Source: Fen-1258 sp964449775 (GTDB lineage Bacteria > Bacteroidota > Ignavibacteria > Ignavibacteriales > Melioribacteraceae). Taken from it: 64,000 nt of DNA. The notes under the pieces were generated by a model. That model had not been told where the DNA came from, searched no databases, and saw only the letters and a list, made by a program, of their open reading frames with translations. Positions 26,202-34,587 of the stretch are shown in pieces. Numbering within the stretch: position 1 is the stretch's first letter; every line of letters begins with the position of its first letter. Where the stretch lies: NCBI GenBank assembly GCA_964449775.1, contig CAYVBQ010000017.1:1-64000 (forward strand), in the 5' to 3' direction. The translations under genes were made by a program, and so were the position numbers.

Positions 26202-27517
26202 AGAAGACCTTTAGCTTTAAGTACAGACTCACACGTATTAGTACCAATTTCTTCCAATTCATACATGACACGGGTTGAAGGTTTGTTGATCTTCAATATT
26301 CTGCCAAGATCAATCGGAGTTCCTATAATGACAGAATCGCAATCAGTTTTGTTAATTGTTTCTTCAAGATCTTTCATTTGTTCATCACCGTAACCCATTG
26401 CAGGAAGAAGAACACCAATGTTAGGATATTTTTTAAATGTATCTGATATTGAATTTACTGTGAATGGTCTCGGGTCAACTATTTCTTTAGCTTTGTTTCT
26501 TTCAGCAGCAACTGTACCGGCGCCGTATTTCATTTCACCGTGGGTTAATGTTGGACCATCTTCAACTACAAGAACTCGTTTACCATTTATAAGTTCCGGA
26601 TGATCGACAGTTAATGGAGAATTTGCATCAATTACAACTGCATTAGGGTTTACCAATTTTATATTGTTTCTTACTGTTTCAATTCCTTCTTTAGAAGCAG
26701 AATCCATCTTGTTGATTATGACAGCATCTGCCATACGTAAACATGTATTGCCCGGGTAGTAACGCATTTCATGACCCGGTCTGTGCGGATCTACGACTGT
26801 AAATATTACGTCTGCATCGTAGAAAGACATATCATTATTTCCACCGTCCCATAAAATTACGTCGGCTTCTTTTTCAGCTTCTCTAAGGATTGCTTCGTAA
26901 TCAACTCCGGCATAAATAACACCACCACGTGCGATGTGTGGTTCATATTCCTCTATCTCTTCAATTGTGCACTCGTGTTTTTTCAAATCTTCTAATGTTG
27001 CAAAGCGTTGAACTTTTTGTTTAACTAAATCACCGTAAGGCATTGGATGACGAATTGCGACAACTTTCTTTCCGGCATCCTGCAAAAGTTTTACAATTCT
27101 CCTTGACGTTTGAGATTTACCACAGCCTGTTCTAACAGCAAGGACTGCAACAACGGGTTTGGTACTTTTAATCATTGTCTCAGCAGCGCCCATCAAACGG
27201 AACGATACTCCTGCTGCGTTCACAATAGATGCTTTTGACATCACGTATTCAAACGTTACATCTGAATAAGCGAAAACTACTTCATCCACTTTGAATTTTT
27301 TGATCAGATCTAAAAGCTCTGATTCTTCATAAATTTTTATGCCGTCTGGATATAATTTACCGGCTAATTCGGCAGGATAACTTCTACCAAAGATATTTGG
27401 AATTTGTGTGGCAGTAAACGCAACAACATTGTAGTTCTCATTATCTCTAAAGAATACATTGAAGTTATGAAAATCGCGTCCTGCTGCACCCATAATAAGG
27501 ACGTTTTTAGATGACAT
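26198..27517 (-). CDS. Cyclic 2,3-diphosphoglycerate synthetase-like P-loop protein
   Basis: A 439-residue protein. The N-terminal part is Rossmann-like (NVLIMGAAGRDFHNFNVFFRD). A P-loop NTPase follows from about residue 120 (VLAVRTGCGKSQTSRRI), with downstream HPMPYGDL and ADAVIINKMD motifs. This arrangement matches proteins annotated as cyclic 2,3-diphosphoglycerate synthetases. In bacteria without that metabolite the true role is uncertain. Its stop overlaps the carbamate kinase start by four bases, which suggests a job tied to carbamoyl phosphate. It lies 19 bases downstream of glmS. Confidence 0.82.
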   Translation of the reverse strand: MSSKNVLIMGAAGRDFHNFNVFFRDNENYNVVAFTATQIPNIFGRSYPAELAGKLYPDGIKIYEESELLDLIKKFKVDEVVFAYSDVTFEYVMSKASIVNAAGVSFRLMGAAETMIKSTKPVVAVLAVRTGCGKSQTSRRIVKLLQDAGKKVVAIRHPMPYGDLVKQKVQRFATLEDLKKHECTIEEIEEYEPHIARGGVIYAGVDYEAILREAEKEADVILWDGGNNDMSFYDADVIFTVVDPHRPGHEMRYYPGNTCLRMADAVIINKMDSASKEGIETVRNNIKLVNPNAVVIDANSPLTVDHPELINGKRVLVVEDGPTLTHGEMKYGAGTVAAERNKAKEIVDPRPFTVNSISDTFKKYPNIGVLLPAMGYGDEQMKDLEETINKTDCDSVIIGTPIDLGRILKINKPSTRVMYELEEIGTNTCESVLKAKGLL

Positions 27518-27536
27518 ATTTTACCTCGTTTGTGAT

Positions 27537-29369
27537 TTATTCAACTGTGACGCTTTTTGCCAGGTTACGGGGTTGATCAACATTTAATCCCTTCTTAACA
27601 GCTATGTGATACGCAATTAATTGCAATGGTATTACAGTAAGAAGAGGAGTCAGCATATTGTGTGTTTTAGGAACTTTAATTACATGATCTACCATATTTT
27701 CAATTTGGTCATCGCCTTCATTAATTATCGCGAGTATTCTCCCTTTTCTTGCTCTTACTTCTTGAATATTGCTGATAACCTTGTCATAAACAGAATCTTT
27801 TGTTGCAATGAATACTACCGGCATGTCATCATCAATTAAAGCAATCGGTCCGTGTTTCATCTCTGCGGCGGGATATCCTTCCGCATGGATGTAAGATATT
27901 TCTTTTAATTTCAAAGCCCCCTCAAGTGCTACCGGAAAATTATATCCTCTGCCGAGGTACAAGAAATTTTTTGAATTAACATATTGCTCTGCGATTTTTT
28001 CGATAGAATCGTTAAGCTTCAATATCTGTTCAATTTTTTCCGGCAATTTTTTCATTTGATTAATGATATCTTGCCCCTCAGGCAGACTTAAATTTTTTCT
28101 TCTAGCTAACAAAAGTGTTATCAAAGCAAGTACTGAAATCTGAGCAGTGAATGCTTTTGTTGATGCAACTCCAATTTCGGGCCCGGCATGGATATAAACA
28201 CCGGCATCACTTTCACGTGCAATCGAACTTCCAACGACATTACAGATGCCAATACAAAGCGCACCCTTCTTTTTAGCTTCTTTCATTGCAGCCAATGTAT
28301 CGGCTGTTTCACCGCTTTGCGAAATAAAAAATACTGTATCATTTTTATCAATAATTGGGTGACGGTATCGGAACTCGGAAGCATATTCAACTTCAACGGG
28401 AATTCCAGCATATTGTTCAAGCATGTATTCGGCAACAAGTCCGGCATGCCATGATGTACCGCAAGCGGTTATGATTATTCTATTTGAATTAATTATCCTC
28501 TCTTCAAATCCTTGTAACCCGCCAAGTTTTGAAATACCTTCATCATAAACCAATCTTCCGCGCATAGAATTGAAAACTGAATCCGGTTGATCCATAATCT
28601 CTTTCAGCATAAAATGAGGAAAGCCGCCTTTGGTTATCTCATCAATACCCACTTCAACCTGAAATATCTCTTTAATTATAGTTTCATCGGCAATTGTTTT
28701 TGTAGTAAAATGATCTTTGTAAATTTCTGCTATCTCACCATCTTCTAAGTACACAACTTGTTTTGTATGGGCAATTAGAGCATTCACATCCGAAGCAACA
28801 AAGTTCTCGTTATTCCCTATACCTAAAACTAATGGAGAACCTTTACGTGCGGCAATTATTTTGTCACTTTCACCTTTATAGATAACACAAATTCCGTAAG
28901 TGCCTTCTACCTCATTCAGAGCATATCTCACAGCTTGAAAAAGCGAGTGTTTGAGTTTTAAATAGTGATCAATCAGATGCGCAAGAACCTCAGTATCAGT
29001 TTCACTGATGAATTCATATCCTTCTTTTTCCAATCCTTTTTTAAGCGATAAATAGTTTTCAATAATTCCGTTATGGATTAGAAAAAGTGTTTTCTCTTTA
29101 TTTAGATGAGGATGGGCATTTATCGTACTTGGCTCACCGTGCGTTGCCCAGCGGGTATGACCAATTCCTAAATTTGATTCTATATGCTTTTGATAAACTA
29201 ATTTTTCTAACTCGGAGACTTTTCCTTTAGTCTTCAGAACTTTACATCCGTCACTATTTATAATTCCAATACCGGCAGAATCATAACCGCGGTATTCCAA
29301 TCTTTTCAAACCTTCTATTAAGATCGGAACACAATTTTTATCTCCTATATATCCAACTATTCCACACAT
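27537..29369 (-). CDS. glmS: Glutamine-fructose-6-phosphate aminotransferase (isomerising)
   Basis: Makes glucosamine-6-phosphate for cell-wall and LPS precursors. 610 residues: an N-terminal glutaminase domain with nucleophile Cys2 (MCGIVGYIGD) and RLEYRGYDSAG, GHTRWATHG; then two SIS sugar-isomerase domains (ITACGTSWHAGLVAEYM; SQSGETADTLAA; GRGYNFPVALEGALKLKE) and the C-terminal DQPRNLAKSVTVE loop. AGGAG lies before the ATG. The leader is short and no ribozyme-like fold was recognised. It is the likely first gene of the run through arcC. Confidence 0.98.
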   Translation of the reverse strand: MCGIVGYIGDKNCVPILIEGLKRLEYRGYDSAGIGIINSDGCKVLKTKGKVSELEKLVYQKHIESNLGIGHTRWATHGEPSTINAHPHLNKEKTLFLIHNGIIENYLSLKKGLEKEGYEFISETDTEVLAHLIDHYLKLKHSLFQAVRYALNEVEGTYGICVIYKGESDKIIAARKGSPLVLGIGNNENFVASDVNALIAHTKQVVYLEDGEIAEIYKDHFTTKTIADETIIKEIFQVEVGIDEITKGGFPHFMLKEIMDQPDSVFNSMRGRLVYDEGISKLGGLQGFEERIINSNRIIITACGTSWHAGLVAEYMLEQYAGIPVEVEYASEFRYRHPIIDKNDTVFFISQSGETADTLAAMKEAKKKGALCIGICNVVGSSIARESDAGVYIHAGPEIGVASTKAFTAQISVLALITLLLARRKNLSLPEGQDIINQMKKLPEKIEQILKLNDSIEKIAEQYVNSKNFLYLGRGYNFPVALEGALKLKEISYIHAEGYPAAEMKHGPIALIDDDMPVVFIATKDSVYDKVISNIQEVRARKGRILAIINEGDDQIENMVDHVIKVPKTHNMLTPLLTVIPLQLIAYHIAVKKGLNVDQPRNLAKSVTVE

Positions 29370-29698
29370 AGATTACTCCTGTTGATTTTAAACTAGTTTT
29401 GGGGAAAATATAAGAATGATTAGTGATCCGGACAAGGGCGTAAAAAAAGCTTAGTAAGCTTTCTATAGCAGAAATTTTCGTATGAGGATAGATAATTTAT
29501 TTTCATTAAAGCGTAATCACTTAGTTCTGAAAATTTGCATTGGCAATTTGAGAAAAATAAAATGCATTATCAACACAACTTTATCTCAAACCGGCAATAG
29601 AAAATAAAGAAAGTCTCAGGTTTATTGAAAACACAAGGTTATCTTTGCATATAAAAATCACCGAATAGGTGAGAAATAATATCTAAGGATAAATTCTG
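29370..29698. other. Spacer between glmS and the transposase remnant
   Basis: AT-rich sequence with no gene seen. It contains one short hairpin (AAAGCTTAGTAAGCTTT near 29446). It must hold the glmS promoter, which I could not place with confidence. Confidence 0.4.
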
Positions 29699-30157
29699 AT
29701 GTTGAAAAGACTAAAACCAATTAAGATAACACGAAGTAAAGAAAAATTAAGCAATTGAATCGGATTACCGCTACTAGAAGAACTCATCCGGAGATTCGGA
29801 ATAAGAGAAAAGATAGATGAACAATTTGGGAGACCGGGAAGTAACCGAGGGATATTAGCAAGCGATTATATAATGACGTTAGTCTATATGTTTACAGATG
29901 GCGCTTTACACTTAGAAGATGTCCGTCATTTAATGAGCGACGAAGCATTCCAAGAGTTATTATCAGATATGCAACTACCTACAAGTGATGCAATAGGAGA
30001 CTGGTTACGGAAACATGGGGGCAAGCAATCAGAGGGAAAGATGTTTGAAGTAGTAAAACACTTATTTGTGGGATTGACCAAATAAGTAGAAATATTAGAT
30101 ATAGATGCAACAATAATAGAGTCAGTCAAAGGCGATTCTCAAAAGAAATCTCGTTAA
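29699..30157 (+). pseudogene. Remnant of an IS1380-type transposase
   Basis: Reading from ATG at 29699, one frame gives MLKRLKPIKITRSKEKLS, a TGA at 29756, then without frame change GLPLLEELIRRFGIREKI and RPGSNRGILASDYIMTLVYM. Next come ALHLEDVRHLMSDEAFQELL, a TAA at 30083, and again in frame EILDIDATIIESVKGD. This order (PGSNRG region, then the catalytic DxDAT strand) is that of IS1380-family transposases. The remaining two thirds of the protein are absent. Two in-frame stops and the truncation make it a dead copy. No terminal repeats could be assigned. Confidence 0.78.
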
Positions 30158-30174
30158 AACTATCGTCCCCTTCT

Positions 30175-30402
30175 TCACTTTTGATATCTCACCTTTAGAT
30201 CTTTATCGGTGTAAATATCCTCCCCCGGTTCTTTTAGAAAATCAAACGAACTGCTTTTCTCCGCAAGTGTATATAATCCATTTTGGAAATTTTCTTCCGG
30301 CTCTTCTAAAAATGTTATAATAACTTTTTGAGGGTTTTTTATTCTTACTTCGTCAAGAAACTGTATTTTTTCTCCATCATAAATTCCTTTTACACTAAGC
30401 AT
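30175..30402 (-). CDS. Small antitoxin-like protein without a visible toxin
   Basis: A 75-residue protein. The ATG at 30402 is preferred over one five codons earlier because GGAG stands five bases before it. The beginning, MLSVKGIYDGEKIQFLDEV followed by a KVIITFLEE strand, resembles small beta-rich antitoxins that precede PIN-domain toxin genes. The acidic second half would then be the toxin-binding part. No toxin gene follows: the next sequence is the transposase remnant. It could be an orphan antitoxin or an unrelated small protein. Confidence 0.55.
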   Translation of the reverse strand: MLSVKGIYDGEKIQFLDEVRIKNPQKVIITFLEEPEENFQNGLYTLAEKSSSFDFLKEPGEDIYTDKDLKVRYQK

Positions 30403-30507
30403 GTGTCTCCTCTCCACTATATTATACTATTATTTTTTTACGCAAGATGTTTGCAGAAGTGTTGCAATTCAATTTAACAAAAATCTTTTTTAAAACGAAG
30501 AGTAAAG

Positions 30508-30890
30508 GAGGTAGTTTCAAAAGATGTTTTATCATCACGAGCACTTTCACTCCTGCCTGCCTGCCGAGCGTGTTGCACAAGGAAGCATGTCATTTCGAAG
30601 GAGTTCCGTTTTGTGGAACGACTGAGAAATCTTACGATAATGTTACATAAAGATTTCTCCCCGGCTTGCGCCGGGTCGAAATGACAGTGAAAAGAGTTCT
30701 GCAACACGCTCTGCCGGCAGGTCGTCCAGTATAAACTCCGTGAAGTGATCTATTTGCAGAATGAGAGGATAGAGATTGCGTCATCCTGCTAAAGCAGGAT
30801 TCGCAATGACAAATTAAAAGTTTTTCCGTCATTACGAGGAACGAAGTGACAGTTTACCCCGCTTTGCGGGGAAGTAATCTCTTAAATTGA
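30508..30890. repeat. Nested palindromic repeat element
   Basis: The outer sequence copies the element at 11925 (AAAAGATGTTTTATCATCACGAGCAC, then TATAAACTCCGTGAAGTGATCT), but is interrupted at about 30550-30722 by an insert. The insert ends are CCTGCCTGCCGAGCGTGTTG (with CA) and the complement of CCTGCCGGCAGAGCGTGTTG (with CA). The insert itself holds a palindrome with GTCATTTCGA...GAGAAATCTT and its complement. After it come two more hairpins, CATCCTGCTAAAGCAGGAT near 30784 and TACCCCGCTTTGCGGGG near 30855. No gene is present. Confidence 0.65.
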
Positions 30891-30896
30891 TTTATC

Positions 30897-31865
30897 TCAG
30901 ACCAACAGTTTTCCGTTTTTCATTATGATTTTGCCATCAAAATAGACTGTTGGTTTTTTAACCACACCATCAAGATGGATCGGAATATCAACTGTTCCAC
31001 CCATAGATTTGTTATCGCCAAGCGCGATATGAATTGTCCCCATCACTTTTTCATCTTCAAGCAAAACACCGCTTAGTTTAGCTTTATAATTTGTACCTAT
31101 TCCAAATTCGGCAATATTGCGGGCAAGCTCGCCATACTTGTTTAGTGTAGCATCAAGTTTCTTAGCTTGAATTCCGCCGGAAATATTAATTGCAAAACCA
31201 TCTTTCACTTCAATGCGGATTGGTTTACCTTTTACCACACCAAGACCCGCCATAGAGCCATCAACAAAAAATACTCCGTTAGATTTTCCTTCGAGCGGTG
31301 CGATGTATGCTTCTCCCGTCGGAAGATTTCCGCTCTCCCCTTTCTTGTGAAAGAGTCCCTTACTTGGCAACGCATTTCTTCCGGAAATATCCATTGTTAT
31401 ATCAGTTCCGATTGCTGTAGTAACCCGAACGCTGTTGACATCATTTAAAATTTCTTGAAGCTTTATTGTGAGCGCTGCAATTCGTTTATAATCAGCGTTT
31501 AGACCGCGAATCATTATCTCTTCTGTTATACCGGGAAATGTTGCAATACGAGCGCCGAGTGCGGATGCATTCCTTCTAGCGTTTGTATGTGTGAGCGATT
31601 TAGCTGTAGGACAAAGTACAACGTCAAACATTTTCATCAATTCTGCAATCTGATTCAGCGGCTCTTGCCCGTGCATCTCGCGCGATTTCATCTCAACAAA
31701 AAGAGAATTATGACCGAGTCGTTTGGCATTTTGAAAAAGCGAGTACCCAATTTTCTTTTTGAATTCGTCCGTTATAATTAATACCGATTCATTTGTCTGT
31801 GCACCCATGCAATCCCGGATTGCAATGATTGAAGCCTTGTCAAGTTTTGTGAGTTTTGTGGTCAT
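30897..31865 (-). CDS. Aminopeptidase of the M29 (thermophilic leucyl aminopeptidase) type
   Basis: Removes N-terminal residues from peptides, with metal ions. The 322-residue protein is on the short side but shows the family regions: VLIITDEFKKKIGYSLF (N-domain), NLPTGEAYIAPLEGKSNG with the metal-binding Glu (about residues 185-202), NIAEFGIGTN, and GTIHIALGDNKSMGG near the end. AGGAAA lies before the ATG. It opens a region of genes for peptide uptake and breakdown (MFS permease, PepD, OPT transporter), which supports the call. Confidence 0.87.
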   Translation of the reverse strand: MTTKLTKLDKASIIAIRDCMGAQTNESVLIITDEFKKKIGYSLFQNAKRLGHNSLFVEMKSREMHGQEPLNQIAELMKMFDVVLCPTAKSLTHTNARRNASALGARIATFPGITEEIMIRGLNADYKRIAALTIKLQEILNDVNSVRVTTAIGTDITMDISGRNALPSKGLFHKKGESGNLPTGEAYIAPLEGKSNGVFFVDGSMAGLGVVKGKPIRIEVKDGFAINISGGIQAKKLDATLNKYGELARNIAEFGIGTNYKAKLSGVLLEDEKVMGTIHIALGDNKSMGGTVDIPIHLDGVVKKPTVYFDGKIIMKNGKLLV

Positions 31866-31928
31866 ATATTTCCTGTTTTATCTTCGTGAAATAATTTATT
31901 CCATTTTCAAAAGGAATCTGCGCATAAC

Positions 31929-32426
31929 TTAAAAACCGATTCTATTTTTTTGTTTTTTATCTTCTTGCATCAACTGTTTGATTGCTTCAAATACAACTTG
32001 AAATTGCTCATCATATTTCGCTTCCAGAGCAGCATTTTTTTTAGCAAGGTCTTTGTTGGATTCTATGAGCTGACGGAGTTTAACAAAAGCTCTCATTATT
32101 GCAATATTAACTTCAACAGCTCTATCGCTATTTAGAACACTAGAAAGCATTGCTACACCTTGCTCTGTGAATGCCATGGGATTAGAACCGCCAAAATATT
32201 TTTTTGATGGTATCACATTTTGTGATACCATCGTTGTAATTTCATTTTCAGTCAACGTGAACATAAAATCATCAGGAAAACGCTTAATATTTCTTTTGAC
32301 AGCTTGTTTTAGCGCTCTTGTTTCAACATCGTAGAGTTGTGCTAAATCTCTATCTAAGATTACTTTTTCTCCGCGAACAAAACGGATAAGTTTTGCAACG
32401 GCTTCTATTTTGATGATCGAAAGCAT
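31929..32426 (-). CDS. ORF6N domain protein
   Basis: 165 residues. The ORF6N domain is at residues 12-100: EKVILDRDLAQLYDVETRAL KQAVKRNIKRFPDDFMF, then TEQGVAMLSSVLNSDRAVEVNI. A coiled-coil tail follows (ESNKDLAKKNAALEAKYDE). The domain is common in phage and accessory regions, where it is thought to bind DNA, but free-standing chromosomal copies of this length are frequent in Bacteroidota. A start at 32453 is possible and would overlap the upstream gene by 20 bases; the start at 32426 gives the usual N-terminus. Confidence 0.85.
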   Translation of the reverse strand: MLSIIKIEAVAKLIRFVRGEKVILDRDLAQLYDVETRALKQAVKRNIKRFPDDFMFTLTENEITTMVSQNVIPSKKYFGGSNPMAFTEQGVAMLSSVLNSDRAVEVNIAIMRAFVKLRQLIESNKDLAKKNAALEAKYDEQFQVVFEAIKQLMQEDKKQKNRIGF

Positions 32427-32433
32427 GCTTATC

Positions 32434-33183
32434 TTACAATGGAAAACCAACATTTAATTGAATTGTGGCACTAAACCCGCCTCGAGGTATGGCATTGTTA
32501 ATGAACATTTCATTACCAAGAGAATCTATTCTCTTCAAACTTTCAATTTTTACAAAATTAAAACCAGCGGTTCCTTCTATACTTATATAATCCGGAACGA
32601 GATGAAGAATCAATCCGGAACCGACATAGTAACCGATCTGAGTTTTATCGAGATTGTATTTTGTATCGTTCAAAAAAACATTGTCTTTAGAATATTCTGA
32701 TGTAAAATCTCCGCTAAAAAATTTTACATTTCCTTCAAGAACTTTCCAATCTAAAATCCAAAAAAGATTCACACCGAAATCAACTCCAACACCCCAATGA
32801 TTCAACGAGAGGTTATGTTTTGAAATAATTGTCGAACCGCCGGATAATTCGGTTACGGAATGCTCTTCTTTCAAAAATTGATAGTACCCTTTTGCGGTAA
32901 TAAATATTTTATCAAACTTAGCCCGAAAAAAATTTGCCCCAATTCTGTAACCTGTCCCCTTTTCAAATTTAATCGGGATTGATGAAGAAATGGAAGACTT
33001 CGTAAAGAGTTGATAATTCAGAAAATCATTTATCCCTTTGGCATCATACTGCTCTTGAGAAATTCCGGTATAGAATCCGCTCAAGCCAAGACATCCAAAA
33101 CCAAATGTTTGTGCTTGAATGCTTGTTGAGATCAAAAAAAGTAAAATTGTTGCATAGAAATATTTTATAAGAGTTAATTTCAT
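32434..33183 (-). CDS. Outer-membrane beta-barrel-like protein
   Basis: 249 residues with a clear signal peptide (MKLTLIKYFYATILLFLISTSIQAQ, cleavage after QAQ). The mature part has alternating hydrophobic/polar strands with frequent Gly and Tyr (YRIGANFFRAKFDKIFITAKGYYQF; WGVGVDFGVNLF; IGYYVGSGLILHLV) and ends in a strand closing with FPL, as in small outer-membrane barrels. No specific family is recognised. The ORF6N gene begins near or within its last codons. Confidence 0.65.
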   Translation of the reverse strand: MKLTLIKYFYATILLFLISTSIQAQTFGFGCLGLSGFYTGISQEQYDAKGINDFLNYQLFTKSSISSSIPIKFEKGTGYRIGANFFRAKFDKIFITAKGYYQFLKEEHSVTELSGGSTIISKHNLSLNHWGVGVDFGVNLFWILDWKVLEGNVKFFSGDFTSEYSKDNVFLNDTKYNLDKTQIGYYVGSGLILHLVPDYISIEGTAGFNFVKIESLKRIDSLGNEMFINNAIPRGGFSATIQLNVGFPL

Positions 33184-33221
33184 TTAAAGGCGTTATCCAT
33201 TTGATAGCAATTTACGAAAAA

Positions 33222-34484
33222 TTATTTTGTTTTGGAGATTCCTTCTTCTAAACCATGACCATGAATTCCCAACTCGCTGCGTCTTAGCATGAATGCAAAG
33301 AGTACTCCGAAAAATCCGAGAGATGAAAAGATCCACATTCCCATAGTGTAACCACCGCTAAAATCGTTTGCCCAGCCGATCATAAAATTAAAAAGAGCAA
33401 GACCAATGTTCTGAATCATTGTCATCAAACCAAATGCTGTACCGAGTTTCGCTTCATCAACAATAATAGCAACGCTTGGCCACATTACCGCGGGAATTAA
33501 AGAGAATGCAATTCCCATTAACGCCATTGGTATATAGAGTGATACTTGTGTGTAAGCCATCAGCAGATAAACAGGTATAAGCAGCATCGAACCGAGCATC
33601 ATCAATAAGGAACGCTTACCAATATAATCAGCCATCAATCCAAAAAGAGGAGTTAGAACCATTGCCGAAAGTGTTAGTAAACTAGATAGGAAACCACCCA
33701 TCTCTCGTGTTGTTCCGTGTGTCTCCATGAAAAATTTTACGGCAAATGTTTGGAATGGAAAGATTCCGGAATAGAAAGTAACGCACAACAAAACAACGAA
33801 CCAATAAGAAGTAGAGAAACTAAAAATTTCTTTGAGAACAATTTTATCCTGCTTAGGGACGGGACGTAGAGAATAATTTCTTTCAGAGTAAGCATCCATA
33901 CCCCAATATATTATTACAGCCGCAATTGAAATTACACCGGCGGCAACAGAAATCAACAAAGGTGTCTGCCAATGTTCATAAAATGATCTTGCCCAGGTTG
34001 GAGAATTAAGCGCCGCAAAAGAGCCGAGACGGGCAAGCGTTAAATTCAATCCGAATGCAAAAGAAAGTTGTTTTCCTTTGAACCATCTTCCGATAACAGT
34101 TGTAACAGCAACGATCATTGATTCGGCGCCAAGACCAAATACCAATCTGCCAATTGCCATCATTGTTAAATCGCTAAATGATGCAGTGACTATTGTACCA
34201 AGAAGACACAATAACGTAAAGACAAATGTTGAAATGCGTGTTCCAATCTTATCTATAATGATTCCACCGATAAGCACCATAAAAACATTTGGAACGCTAT
34301 AGATTCCTTGAAGCAATCCAATATTCGCATTGGAAAATTTTAGCTGCTTGGCTAGAAGATCTGCAAGTGGACTGATGCTGTCATAAATGTAATAGTTGCC
34401 GAACATTGCAAGACTAACGAAGAGAAGAATTCCCCATCTGAAGAAAGCGTTGGGTTCAGGTTTGGCTATGGTTTGATTTTCCAT
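33222..34484 (-). CDS. Major facilitator superfamily permease
   Basis: 420 residues, twelve predicted membrane helices. MFS marks are the loop after helix 2 (GGIIIDKIGTRIS) and its counterpart after helix 8 (GLMADYIGKRSLL), with ALNSPTWARSFYEHW in helix 5. The N-terminal text SLAMFGNYYIYDSISPLAD recalls the MFSD1-like branch, whose animal members carry dipeptides; that would fit the neighbouring peptidase genes but is only suggestive. The pepD gene and a hexamer hairpin lie upstream. Confidence 0.8.
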   Translation of the reverse strand: MENQTIAKPEPNAFFRWGILLFVSLAMFGNYYIYDSISPLADLLAKQLKFSNANIGLLQGIYSVPNVFMVLIGGIIIDKIGTRISTFVFTLLCLLGTIVTASFSDLTMMAIGRLVFGLGAESMIVAVTTVIGRWFKGKQLSFAFGLNLTLARLGSFAALNSPTWARSFYEHWQTPLLISVAAGVISIAAVIIYWGMDAYSERNYSLRPVPKQDKIVLKEIFSFSTSYWFVVLLCVTFYSGIFPFQTFAVKFFMETHGTTREMGGFLSSLLTLSAMVLTPLFGLMADYIGKRSLLMMLGSMLLIPVYLLMAYTQVSLYIPMALMGIAFSLIPAVMWPSVAIIVDEAKLGTAFGLMTMIQNIGLALFNFMIGWANDFSGGYTMGMWIFSSLGFFGVLFAFMLRRSELGIHGHGLEEGISKTK

Positions 34485-34500
34485 GAAGTCTCGGTATAAA

Positions 34501-34577
34501 ATCTTGCTCTTGATCTTAATCCTAATCGTAATCTCTTTGGTTAAAGAGGAAGATCAAGATCACAAGCAAGAGCAAGA
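34501..34577. repeat. Degenerate hexamer hairpin, copy 2
   Basis: Units of six bases CTTGCT, CTTGAT, CTTAAT, CCTAAT, CGTAAT are followed after a short hairpin loop by the complementary kind (AAGATC, AAGATC, ACAAGC, AAGAGC). The arms at 34501-34517 and 34550-34577 pair. It ends in GAGCAAGAAATATT, a phrase shared with the copies at 39500 and (complemented) 48287. It fills the spacer between pepD and the MFS gene. Confidence 0.7.
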
Positions 34578-34587
34578 AATATTATTA

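Noticed and set aside
29370..29460. glmS ribozyme upstream of glmS
   Set aside because: The leader shows no segment I could fold into the conserved core, and the ribozyme is known mainly from Firmicutes.
30447..30832. Several open frames of 66-77 codons on both strands
   Set aside because: All lie within the nested palindromic repeat and read as typical repeat-derived text on both strands; none has a ribosome-binding site.
31929..32426. Prophage inferred from the ORF6N domain
   Set aside because: No other phage gene, integrase or attachment repeat is nearby; free-standing ORF6N genes are common in this group.
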